Assembly (NCBI RefSeq): GCF_003234795.2
Contig: NZ_CP126268.1
Location: 2,542,001-2,606,000 of the forward strand
DNA from: Curtobacterium sp. MCLR17_032
Lineage (GTDB): Bacteria > Actinomycetota > Actinomycetes > Actinomycetales > Microbacteriaceae
Length of the DNA: 64,000 bases
Reading direction: 5' to 3'
Made by a program: the position numbers and the translations under genes. The notes beneath the pieces were generated by a model. That model was not told the origin of the DNA. It did not search any database and saw nothing but the letters and a program-made list of their open reading frames with translations. Positions 57,168 to 64,000 of the stretch are shown piece by piece; the first letter of the stretch is position 1; each line of letters opens with the position of its first letter.

Positions 57168-58616
57168 TCAGCGCGGCGACGCGCCGCTCGACGCCGGTGC
57201 CGCCGCGGCCGGCGCACGTCGCGCCGGACGGACCGTCTCCCCCGCGGTCCGGCTCATCAGGAGCCCTTCGACGCAGGCGACGACGAGCAGCACCGCGATG
57301 ACGACGAACGCCACGGCGTAGGGACCGGAGCCCGCGAGCCCCTGCCCGCCGACCCCGGCGGCGGCCCGCAGCACGACGGCCGCGACGGCGACGCCGAACC
57401 CGGCCGCGGTCTGCTGCAGCGTCGAGGACAGCGTGTTCGCCGCGGTCATGTCGGGCTGCTCGACGTCGGCGAACGCGATGGTGTTGTACGCGGTGAACCC
57501 GACCGACCGTGCGGCTCCGCTGACGACGAGGAGCCCGACGAGCAGCCAGAACGGGGTCGACGGCGTGAGGAACACCATCGCCACGACGGACAGCGCGGCG
57601 ACGGCCGAGGACACCACGATCACCGGGCGGTACCCCCACCAGCGGAGGAACGGCGTCGTCGCGGGCTTGATGCCGAGGTTGCCGACGAAGACCCAGAGCA
57701 CGGCGGACCCGGCCTCGAGCGCGGTCCGCCCCCAGGCGTCCTGGAACAGCAGCGGCAGCACGAACGGCACCGCGGAGACGGCCAGGCGGAACAGGCTGCC
57801 GCCGGCGTGGGACACGCGGAACGTCTCGAGCCGGAACGCCCCGAGCCCCATGATCGGGTGCCTGGCCCGGAGGAAGTGCCGGATCGCGAGCCAGGTGCAG
57901 AGCGCCCCGACGACGCCCGCCAGCACGGCCGGCACGACCGGCACGGTGTCGAGTGCGAGCAGCGACGCCATCACCACGAGGGCACCGAGCCCGAGGCACG
58001 CCAGCAGCGACCCGAGCCAGTCGAACGGCACCCGCTCCGGAGCCCGCTCCTGCGGCACGAGCAGGAGCGCCGCGACGAGGGCGACCACCCCGAGGGGGAT
58101 GTTGACGAGGAAGATCCAGTGCCACGACAGCGTGTCGACCAGGGCGCCGCCGAGGAACGGGGCGATGACGGGGGCGGCGAGCGCCGGCCAGGTGAGGATC
58201 GCGATGGCCGTGACGAGCTGGTCGCGACCGGCGCTGCGGAGGACCACGAGCCTCCCGACCGGCACCATCAGCGCCCCGCCGAGGCCCTGCAGGATCCGCC
58301 ACAGCGTCAGCTCCACGAGACCGGAGGACGCGGCGCACAGCGCGGACGCGATCGTGAACAGCGCGATCGCGCCGACGAAGACGGTGCGGGACCCCACCCG
58401 GTCGGTGATCCAGCCGCTGACCGGGATGAACACGGCGAGCGTGACGAGGTACGCGGTGATCGCGACACCGACGGCCGCGGAGTCGACCCCCAGGTCCCGG
58501 CCCATCGCGGGCGCCGCGGTGGCCAGGATCGTGCCGTCCAGGAGCTCCATGAAGTAGGTGCCGGCCACGAGCACGGCGACCGCCGTGCTGCTCGTCCGTC
58601 GTGTCGTCGTCGTCAT
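57168..58616 (-). CDS. MFS exporter, DHA2/14-TM family
   Basis: 482 residues, about 14 membrane segments. TM1 motif LDGTILATAAPAMGRDLGVD, motif A ITDRVGSRTVFVG and motif C-like APVIAPFLGGALVDTLSWHW in part are present, as in EmrB/LfrA-type drug exporters. The C-terminal tail is basic and Ala-rich. The ~150 bases to the EEP gene start hold no repeat element. It is divergent from the PIG-V-like gene with ~190 bases between. Substrate unknown. Confidence 0.9.
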   Translation of the reverse strand: MTTTTRRTSSTAVAVLVAGTYFMELLDGTILATAAPAMGRDLGVDSAAVGVAITAYLVTLAVFIPVSGWITDRVGSRTVFVGAIALFTIASALCAASSGLVELTLWRILQGLGGALMVPVGRLVVLRSAGRDQLVTAIAILTWPALAAPVIAPFLGGALVDTLSWHWIFLVNIPLGVVALVAALLLVPQERAPERVPFDWLGSLLACLGLGALVVMASLLALDTVPVVPAVLAGVVGALCTWLAIRHFLRARHPIMGLGAFRLETFRVSHAGGSLFRLAVSAVPFVLPLLFQDAWGRTALEAGSAVLWVFVGNLGIKPATTPFLRWWGYRPVIVVSSAVAALSVVAMVFLTPSTPFWLLVGLLVVSGAARSVGFTAYNTIAFADVEQPDMTAANTLSSTLQQTAAGFGVAVAAVVLRAAAGVGGQGLAGSGPYAVAFVVIAVLLVVACVEGLLMSRTAGETVRPARRAPAAAAPASSGASPR

Positions 58617-58803
58617 CGCCTTGGATGCTAGCCCGGCTCACGTCCTGGCCGACGCAGTCGCGTCGCCGACGTGGACCGGACAGCCGGGAGGCTCGGATCA
58701 CCTCCCCGGGACGCCACGACATGGCACGTCCCCCTTCTCCAGGGATCGCCGACTACCGTGGGGCCGTGCAGTCTGTCGTACCCGACCTCCGCGGACCGCG
58801 CGC

Positions 58804-60045
58804 GTGAGCCGCCTGGACAGTGTCCTGACGGGCTCGGTCGCCGCGGGCCGTCGCCGCGTGGTCGACACGGTCGTCAGCATGCCGGCGTGGGCCGCTGTCC
58901 TGCTCCTGTGGGCCGTCGGGCGCCTCGTGTCCACGATGTGGCTGATGGTCGCCTACCCGCTGATGGCGCGCGTCCAGCCCGCCAACGCACTGTGGGGCAA
59001 CGACCAGGGGTTCACGGCGTTCCTGACGTCGTGGGACGGCCAGTACTACGAGGCGATCTCGTTGCATGGTTACCCCTCGGTGCTGCCGCTCGACGCCACC
59101 GGACACGTCGCTCAGAACGCGTGGGCGTTCCTGCCGGCGTTCCCCTTCACGATCCGTCTGCTGACGGTCTCTACAGGTCTGCCGTTCACGATCGGCGGGC
59201 CGGCCGTCGCCGTCATCGCCGGGCTCATCGCGACGTTCCTGCTGCACCGACTCGTCCAGGAGCACGCCGGCAACACGGCAGCGCTCTGGGCGGTCTTCTT
59301 CTTCACGTGCGGTCCGCTGTCGTTCCTGCTGCAGGTCGGGTACGCCGAGACCGCGTTCCTGGCGCTGACGTTCGGCGCGCTGCTCGCGATGGAACGTCGG
59401 CGGTACGGGCTGCTCACCGTGCTCGGGGTCGTCGCCGCGTTCACGCGTCCGGGTGCGCTCGCGATCCCGCTGACCCTGGGCGTCATCGCCCTCGTGCGCT
59501 ACGTCGGTGCCCGCCGTTCGGGTGTCCGGACCCTCGACGAGTTCCCGGTCCTGGAGCGCGTCAAGGTCGTCGCCGCCGGACTCGTGATGGCCGCCGCCGG
59601 AGCCGCGTGGCCGGTGATCGCGGGCTGGGCGACCGGTCGACCCGACGCCTACCTGGCGACCGAGATGTCCTGGTGGGTGAACTTCATCGGCCGGGTGCAC
59701 TTCGTCCCGCTGTCGCCGTGGTTCCTGACCACCGCCAAGTGGCTCGGCGTCGGCGGCGTGCTCATGGTCGTGGTGCTGCTCGTGCTCTACCCGATGTGGT
59801 TGGCACGCCGGTCGACCCGGAAGCTCGGGACGACGACGATCGTGTTCGCCGCCGGGTACGCGCTCTACGTGTTCGCGGTGTCGCTGCCGATGGCGTCGAC
59901 CCCGCGTCTGCTCATGCCGTTGGCGCCGCTGATGGGCTCGCCGGGGATCGTCGCGAAGCCCGCGATGCGGTGGACCCTGGTCACCGGGGCGCTGGTGTTG
60001 CAGCCGGTGTTCGTCGCGGTCCTCTGGCTGCTCGGACCGCCGTGA
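58804..60045 (+). CDS. PIG-V-like GT-C membrane glycosyltransferase
   Basis: 413 residues with about nine membrane segments. The luminal/extracytoplasmic loop after TM1 has FLTSWDGQYYEAISLHGYPS, whose SWDGQ-Y pattern is the GT-C catalytic site of the PIG-V mannosyltransferase family. NAWAFLPAFPFTIRLL and GYAETAFLALTFGALLAME are further matches. Bacterial members are thought to add mannose or related sugars from a lipid donor. Start GTG at 58804; an upstream in-frame region is less hydrophobic. The gene is followed by a hairpin. Confidence 0.8.
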   Translation: MSRLDSVLTGSVAAGRRRVVDTVVSMPAWAAVLLLWAVGRLVSTMWLMVAYPLMARVQPANALWGNDQGFTAFLTSWDGQYYEAISLHGYPSVLPLDATGHVAQNAWAFLPAFPFTIRLLTVSTGLPFTIGGPAVAVIAGLIATFLLHRLVQEHAGNTAALWAVFFFTCGPLSFLLQVGYAETAFLALTFGALLAMERRRYGLLTVLGVVAAFTRPGALAIPLTLGVIALVRYVGARRSGVRTLDEFPVLERVKVVAAGLVMAAAGAAWPVIAGWATGRPDAYLATEMSWWVNFIGRVHFVPLSPWFLTTAKWLGVGGVLMVVVLLVLYPMWLARRSTRKLGTTTIVFAAGYALYVFAVSLPMASTPRLLMPLAPLMGSPGIVAKPAMRWTLVTGALVLQPVFVAVLWLLGPP

Positions 60046-60090
60046 CGACCTGATGCTCGGCTGACCCGGCGTCTCGCCTCCTGTTGGCGG

Positions 60091-60132
60091 GGGCGCCGAC
60101 GCCCGGGCTGGTCGGCCCGGGTGTCGGCGCCC
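60091..60132. terminator. Bidirectional terminator between the PIG-V-like and PNPOx-like genes
   Basis: 18-base arms with one mismatch around TGGTCG. It ends 3 bases before the stop of the convergent PNPOx-like gene. Confidence 0.75.
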
Positions 60133-60134
60133 GA

Positions 60135-60626
60135 CTAGACCTCGAGCGTGCCGTGGCTGCCGAGGTCCGGCTGCGACTGGTGCCCGAGCGCGGCCTTGAG
60201 TGTCTGCACGAGCGATCCGACCGGCCCGGTGTCCTGCGTCCAGTACTCGACCGAGACGCCCTCGACGGTCAGCAGGCGGATCGACGGGTCGTCGCGGCCG
60301 TCGGGGAACCACGCCTCGGCGAAGGGCGACCACAGCTCGTCGATGACGGCGCGGTCCTCGCTGACCGTGGCAGTGCCGGCGATGGACAGGTAGCCGCCCT
60401 GGGACTCGATCGCGACGTTGACGTGCGGGTTCCGGGCGATGTCCTCGACCTTCTCGCTGCCGTCCTGCACGAGGAACCGCAGGCTGCCGTGGAAGGACTT
60501 GTCCTGCACGGCGAGGGGCCGGGCGTGCAGCTGGCCGTCCTCGCTCACCGTCGTGAGGAGGGCCGTGCGGGCACCGTGGACGATGTCGGAGATGGCAGCA
60601 CGGTGGTCGGTCTGGGTGTCGGTCAT
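60135..60626 (-). CDS. Pyridoxamine 5'-phosphate oxidase-like FMN/F420-binding protein
   Basis: 163 residues of the PNPOx-like split barrel, close to general stress protein 26. GARTALLTTVSEDGQLHARP, SLRFLVQDGSEKVEDIARNP and HVNVAIESQGGYLSIAGTAT are the diagnostic strands. The ending ALGHQSQPDLGSHGTLEV is more variable. Members bind FMN or F420 and act in stress or cofactor reduction; the substrate is unknown. The ATG at 60626 follows AAAGGAGCATC. Upstream is the family B repeat array. Confidence 0.87.
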   Translation of the reverse strand: MTDTQTDHRAAISDIVHGARTALLTTVSEDGQLHARPLAVQDKSFHGSLRFLVQDGSEKVEDIARNPHVNVAIESQGGYLSIAGTATVSEDRAVIDELWSPFAEAWFPDGRDDPSIRLLTVEGVSVEYWTQDTGPVGSLVQTLKAALGHQSQPDLGSHGTLEV

Positions 60627-60730
60627 GATGCTCCTTTGCGTCGTGCACCCTGTCGCGACTGACACGTCAGCCGGGCACCGGGCGCGAACCGTTCCGACCA
60701 GTGTGCCCCCGCTCACTGGATGCGCGCGCG

Positions 60731-60759
60731 GTACCGGCGCCGGGCCTCCCGTCCGGTAC
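60731..60759. repeat. Hairpin with the scattered GCCTCCCGTCC word
   Basis: GTACCGG (60731-60737) and CCGGTAC (60753-60759) enclose GCCTCCCGTCC. It lies between the PNPOx-like gene start and the first family B unit. Confidence 0.65.
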
Positions 60760-60786
60760 GCGGTCGTGCGCCGCGGGCCGCCGCGC

Positions 60787-60858
60787 GCCGAGCCTCGGCT
60801 GGACGGACACTCTGCGGCACCCGGACGGCGCAACCTGTCCGCCAGGGCGAGGCTCGGC
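60787..60858. repeat. 72-bp hairpin repeat (family B, copy 1)
   Basis: Ends GCCGAGCCTCG and CGAGGCTCGGC pair perfectly. The middle has GGACA and TGTCC, then TGCG and CGCA inside. One of three 72-base copies spaced by 49 and 60 bases. The gap 60627-61134 holds no gene. Confidence 0.88.
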
Positions 60859-60907
60859 CAGCGGCGGCGGCCGCCGGCCGGGCGGCATCGCGCACCGCGC
60901 GCCGGCC

Positions 60908-60979
60908 GCCGAGGCTCGGCTGGGCGGACACTCTGCGGCATCCGGACGGCGCAAGCTGTCCGCCAGGGCGAGGCTCGGC
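60908..60979. repeat. 72-bp hairpin repeat (family B, copy 2)
   Basis: Same length and layout as copy 1, with GGCGGACA and TGTCCGCC as a perfect 8-bp middle stem. Outer arms have one mismatch. Confidence 0.88.
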
Positions 60980-61039
60980 GCAGCGGCGGCCGCGGCGCCG
61001 CCAGCGCGAGCGGCGGCCGCCACGCGTTGCGCACCGCGC

Positions 61040-61111
61040 ACCGAGGCTCGGCTGGGCGGACACTCTGCGGCATCCGGACGGCGCAAGCTGTACGCCAGGG
61101 CGAGGCTCGGC
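61040..61111. repeat. 72-bp hairpin repeat (family B, copy 3)
   Basis: Differs from copy 2 at only the first base and one base of the middle stem (TGTACGCC). It ends 24 bases before the next gene's stop. Confidence 0.88.
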
Positions 61112-61134
61112 GCGAGCGGGCGCCCGCCGACGCG

Positions 61135-61761
61135 TCAGGCGCGCTCGCGGATCGTGGTCTCGACGTCGACGACCTGCGGGATCCGCGGCAGCGAGGCGAA
61201 GCCGAACCGCACCGGCGGGTCGAGCGGTGCGAGTTCGCCGAGCGGCTCCCCTGCCCAGGTGCCACGGACGCCCACGACGTCGTGCGCGCCGGTGACGCCG
61301 TAGTACTCGCGGCGGCCGTTGCCCGCGGTGCCCGCGGTCCCGGCACCCGGGGCGACGAGCTTCGCGACCGGGTCGATCACGGTGAGCCAGCGGGGGTCGC
61401 GCGCGATGCGCTTGGGGACGATGCGCAGGACCCGGCCGAGCGGCGAGATCCCGCCGACGTCGACCGAGGCGACGAGTGGTCCGGCGTCGAGCTCCAGGCC
61501 GCGGGCGGTGCGGCGGGCCTCGATGTCGACCACGGACACGGCGTCGAAGCGGTAGGTGCCGGAGACGTAGGCGGCGACGATCTCGTCCGGTGCGAGCAGG
61601 ACGCTCGAGCCGTCGGGCAGCTCCACGAAGACGTCGGTGAACGCACCGAACGGCGAGGACTCCCACATGCCGACGACGAACCGGACGCCGGAGGTGCTCC
61701 CGGCGCCGAGGATCCGCCCGCGGAACCGTCGTTCGGTGGTCTCGTTGCTGCTCGGCGACAT
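61135..61761 (-). CDS. Conserved protein of unknown function
   Basis: 208 residues, no signal peptide or membrane segment. Beta-rich by eye: GRILGAGSTSGVRFVVGMWE, PFGAFTDVFVELPDGSSVLL, TYRFDAVSVVDIEARRTARG and a late RFGFASLPRIPQVVDVETTI. I recall related hypothetical proteins in Actinobacteria but no function. ATG at 61761 is preferred; upstream in-frame sequence is repeat-derived. Flanked on both sides by palindromic repeat arrays. Confidence 0.65.
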   Translation of the reverse strand: MSPSSNETTERRFRGRILGAGSTSGVRFVVGMWESSPFGAFTDVFVELPDGSSVLLAPDEIVAAYVSGTYRFDAVSVVDIEARRTARGLELDAGPLVASVDVGGISPLGRVLRIVPKRIARDPRWLTVIDPVAKLVAPGAGTAGTAGNGRREYYGVTGAHDVVGVRGTWAGEPLGELAPLDPPVRFGFASLPRIPQVVDVETTIRERA

Positions 61762-61814
61762 GCGCCCGACGCTACCCGCGTCGCCCCGGGAGCAGCCGGG
61801 CGGGCGTGCCCCGG

Positions 61815-61862
61815 GCCTCCCGGCCGTGGCGCCTCCCGGCCGTGGCGCCTTCCGGCCGCGGC
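61815..61862. repeat. 16-bp tandem repeat, three copies
   Basis: GCCTCCCGGCCGTGGC twice exactly, then once with two changes. It sits 20 bases before family C copy 2 and is a shortened variant of the scattered GCCTCCCGTCC word. Confidence 0.8.
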
Positions 61863-61881
61863 GCCTCACGCGCCGGCGTGC

Positions 61882-61941
61882 GCACAACGGAAACCGGCCC
61901 GAACCATGGGATTCGACGGTTCGGGCCGGTTGTCGCTGTGC
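61882..61941. repeat. 60-bp palindrome (family C, copy 2)
   Basis: Same length, ends (GCACAAC; TGTGC) and core (ACCGGC, CGAACCA) as the element at 1250-1309, with substitutions mostly in the centre. Arms match with few mismatches. Bases 61942-62052 to the LLM gene hold two AGGCGCGACTCAG words and one GGACGGGAGGC (62037-62047). Confidence 0.85.
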
Positions 61942-62052
61942 GGGTCCACCGCGCACCACGCACCGCGCACGCGCCGCCCGGCCGCGGCCGGCCCCCGCGA
62001 GTCAGGAGGCGCCGGCCAGCAGGCGCGACTCAGACCGGACGGGAGGCGCGAC

Positions 62053-63162
62053 TCAGGGAACCGGGACCGGCTCGGCCAGCAGCTCGCGCACCCGCGGCGC
62101 GACGCGCGTGCCGTAGAGCTCGATCGACCGCATCATGTCCGCGTGCGGCAGGTGCCCGGTCGCGTACCGCATGTCGAACCGCGAGACGCCGAGGATCCGC
62201 ATGTTGCGCGCGACCTTCCGGGCGACGGTCTCCGGCGACCCGACGTACAGCGAGCCGCCCGCGGAGAGCCCGGCGCGGTAGCCGGCCTGGTCCAGGGGCG
62301 GCCAGCCGCGCTCCCGGCCCAGCTGGTCGGTGACGGCCTTGTGGTACGGCCAGTAGCGCTCGGCCGCTTCCTCGTCGGTCTCGGCGATGAAGCCCGGCGA
62401 GTGCATGGCGATCGGCTGCTGCGGGAGCTCGAGCTGGTCGAGCGCCTGGCGGTAGAGCCGGGCGAACGGGGCGAACTGCGCGGGCTGCCCACCGATGATC
62501 GCGAGGAACAGCGGCATGCCGTACGACGCCGCACGGATCACGGACTGCGGGGAGCCGCCGACGCCGATCCAGGTCGGGATCGGGCCGTGCTCGAGCTTCG
62601 GGAAGACGTCCTGCTCGACGAGTGAGGCGCGCTTGGTGCCCTGCCAGGTGACGGTGTCGCCGCCGCGGAGGGCGCTCCAGAGCTGCAGCTTCTCCTCGAA
62701 CAGCACCTCGTAGTCGTGCAGGTCGAAGCCGAACAGCGGGAAGGACTCGGTGAAGGACCCGCGGCCGAGGATGACCTCGGCGCGGCCGTTCGAGATCGCG
62801 TCGACCGTGGCGAAGCGCTCGTAGACGCGGACCGGGTCGTCCGAGGACAGCACGGTGACGGCGGAACCCAACCGGATGCGCGACGTGCGGGCGGCGATCG
62901 CGGCGAGGACGACCTCGGGGGCGCTGACGGAGTAGTCGGCGCGGTGGTGCTCGCCGACGCCGATGAAGTCGATGCCGACCTGATCGGCCAGGACGGCTTC
63001 GTCGATCAGGTCGCGGAGGGTGGCGGCGTGGGTCTGCACGCCCCCGTCGGCGGACTCGGTGACGTCGCCGAACGTGTCGAGGCCGAGCTGCACGGGGCCG
63101 ACGCGGTCCGGTGCGGGGGGCGGGACGTCCGAGGGTCGATCGGTACCGAAGGCGTTGCTCAT
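62053..63162 (-). CDS. LLM-class flavin-dependent oxidoreductase
   Basis: 369 residues of the bacterial luciferase-like TIM-barrel superfamily. LRDLIDEAVLADQVGIDFIG, GVGEHHRADYSVSAPEVVLA and TSRIRLGSAVTVLSSDDPVR are the usual blocks; EVILGRGSFTESFPLFGFDL and PTWIGVGGSPQSV follow. These enzymes use FMNH2 or F420 with oxygen; the substrate is unknown. The ATG at 63162 has GGAGGGTCAC before it. The flavin reductase at 14.8 kb or FMN reductase at 41.4 kb could supply reduced flavin, without direct evidence. Confidence 0.92.
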   Translation of the reverse strand: MSNAFGTDRPSDVPPPAPDRVGPVQLGLDTFGDVTESADGGVQTHAATLRDLIDEAVLADQVGIDFIGVGEHHRADYSVSAPEVVLAAIAARTSRIRLGSAVTVLSSDDPVRVYERFATVDAISNGRAEVILGRGSFTESFPLFGFDLHDYEVLFEEKLQLWSALRGGDTVTWQGTKRASLVEQDVFPKLEHGPIPTWIGVGGSPQSVIRAASYGMPLFLAIIGGQPAQFAPFARLYRQALDQLELPQQPIAMHSPGFIAETDEEAAERYWPYHKAVTDQLGRERGWPPLDQAGYRAGLSAGGSLYVGSPETVARKVARNMRILGVSRFDMRYATGHLPHADMMRSIELYGTRVAPRVRELLAEPVPVP

Positions 63163-63250
63163 GTGACCCTCCCGGATCTCGCAGTCGATCAATGCGAACG
63201 CATGAAAACTAGCACGATCCGGGCGAGCCCGCACCCCCAGCCCCGCTGTG

Positions 63251-63256
63251 TACGGT
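63251..63256 (+). promoter_or_regulatory. -10 box of a leaderless promoter (SDR gene)
   Basis: TACGGT seven bases before the ATG at 63264. Confidence 0.45.
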
Positions 63257-63263
63257 CCGACGC

Positions 63264-64000
63264 ATGGTGCAGCCCTCGAACCTCCCCGACCAGACCGGCC
63301 GACGCATCGTCGTCACCGGGTCCAACAGCGGCACCGGCAAGGAGACCGCACGCCGGCTCGCCGGGGCCGGCGCGAGCGTCGTCATCGCCGTCCGCACGGT
63401 GTCGAAGGGCGAGGCCGCAGCCGCCGAGATCCGCCAGGAGCACCCCGACGCCGACCTCGAGGTGCGCGAGCTCGACCTCGCCGACCTGTCCAGCGTGCAC
63501 CGCTTCGCGGACGGGATCATCGCCGACGACCGCCCCCTCGACGTGCTCGTCAACAACGCCGGCGTGATGGCCCCCCGCGAGCGCTTCGAGACCACGGACG
63601 GCTTCGAGCTGCAGTTCGGGACGAACTACCTCGGCCCGTTCGCGCTGACGAACCTGCTGCTGCCGTCCCTGCTCCGTGCCGAGACCCCCCGGGTCGCGAC
63701 GATGTCGAGCATCGCCGCAGTGCCCGGCAAGATCCACTTCGGCGACCTGCAGTGGCAGACCGGGTACCAGCCGTGGCTGGCGTACGCCCAGTCGAAGCTC
63801 GCCGACCTGCTGCTCGGCCTGCACCTGCACCAGGTCGCGGTCACCCGCGAGTGGGACCTGTCCTCGACCATCGCCCACCCCGGCTACACCCGCACGAACC
63901 TGCAGTCGGCGGGTCGGTCCCTGGGCCGCGACCGCCCGGTGCAGTCGAACGACCGGGCGCTGCCGTTCACGCAGGACGTCGAACAGGGCACCGAGCCGCT
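63264..64000 (+). CDS. Short-chain dehydrogenase/reductase (3' truncated by window edge)
   Basis: At least 245 residues; the 3' end is outside the window. Nucleotide-binding motif [26 protein letters not shown] after the fourth strand, the catalytic Ser in [14 protein letters not shown] and YAQSK as the active-site Tyr-x3-Lys. The length and [11 protein letters not shown] segment fit the retinol-dehydrogenase/WWOX-like SDR group. NADP preference is suggested by the basic residue in AVRTVSKG. Substrate unknown. Divergent from the LLM gene with ~100 bases between starts. Confidence 0.92.
   Translation, partial: MVQPSNLPDQTGRRIVVTGSNSGTGKETARRLAGAGASVVIAVRTVSKGEAAAAEIRQEHPDADLEVRELDLADLSSVHRFADGIIADDRPLDVLVNNAGVMAPRERFETTDGFELQFGTNYLGPFALTNLLLPSLLRAETPRVATMSSIAAVPGKIHFGDLQWQTGYQPWLAYAQSKLADLLLGLHLHQVAVTREWDLSSTIAHPGYTRTNLQSAGRSLGRDRPVQSNDRALPFTQDVEQGTEP

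Noticed and set aside
60787..61111. Family B array as a CRISPR
   Set aside because: Repeats of 72 bases, only three copies, GC-rich spacers that resemble each other, and no cas genes.

Overview
This is a chromosomal segment of a very high-GC actinobacterium. The gene content (archaeal-type AspRS, NrtR-nadA-nadB-nadC-nifS, a free-standing PhoB-type DNA-binding protein, DUF5997 divergent to a LysR-like sensor domain, LAxTG sorting signals) points to Microbacteriaceae, most likely near Curtobacterium. That placement rests on recalled family features, not on a search. Coding density is high. I saw no tRNA or rRNA gene, CRISPR array, transposase or prophage gene.

Layout. 1-14.1 kb: 3' part of aspS, a Dabb/glutaredoxin pair, ribosomal protein bS22 with a small HTH protein, an ArsR regulator, trkH-trkA potassium uptake, proC, a cation diffusion facilitator, tadA and upp back to back, a free wHTH regulator with a possible leaderless leader peptide, a marR-photolyase-serine hydrolase operon, and a TetR gene. 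14.1-23.5 kb: sodA, flavin reductase, a QacA/SmvA-like exporter with an operator inside its promoter, a lacI gene overlapping a fused Gfo/Idh-aldo/keto reductase with two LacI-type operators, a TetR gene, and a ribE-ribB-ribH operon behind an FMN riboswitch. 23.6-27.6 kb: an MprF-like aminoacyl-lipid synthase overlapping a membrane-linked esterase. 27.6-30.2 kb: a patch of short, poorly conserved membrane, lipoprotein and TPR genes. 30.4-36.3 kb: a cell-surface locus with a LAATG-anchored histidine phosphatase of MINPP/phytase type, a ten-repeat chaplin-like LAYTG-anchored protein, and a Pro/Ala-rich exported protein.

36.4-49.3 kb: acetyltransferases, an Lrp regulator, DUF5997 and its partner, tag, VOC, aroQ, an FMN reductase, an MSMEG_6728-family protein, and the NAD de novo operon read nrtR-nadA-nadB-nadC-nifS. 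49.4-64 kb: a DHA2 exporter, an alditol-oxidase-like enzyme, a 2'-5' RNA ligase-like protein, the metQ-metN-metI importer, an EEP-family hydrolase, another DHA2 exporter, a PIG-V-like membrane protein, a PNPOx-like protein, an LLM flavoenzyme and the 5' part of an SDR gene.

Two genome-scale signals stand out. (1) Many genes have a TAnnnT hexamer 6-8 nt before the start codon, which indicates widespread leaderless transcription. (2) The larger intergenic gaps are filled with palindromic repeats: a ~150-170 bp bipartite unit in three tandem copies (55.7-56.2 kb), a 72-bp hairpin in three copies (60.8-61.1 kb), a 60-bp palindrome at 1.25 kb and again at 61.9 kb, and a widely scattered GGACGGGAGGC/GCCTCCCGTCC word that forms terminator-like stems. 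No gene in the window explains these elements. With the chaplin-like repeat protein they are the most likely undescribed material here.
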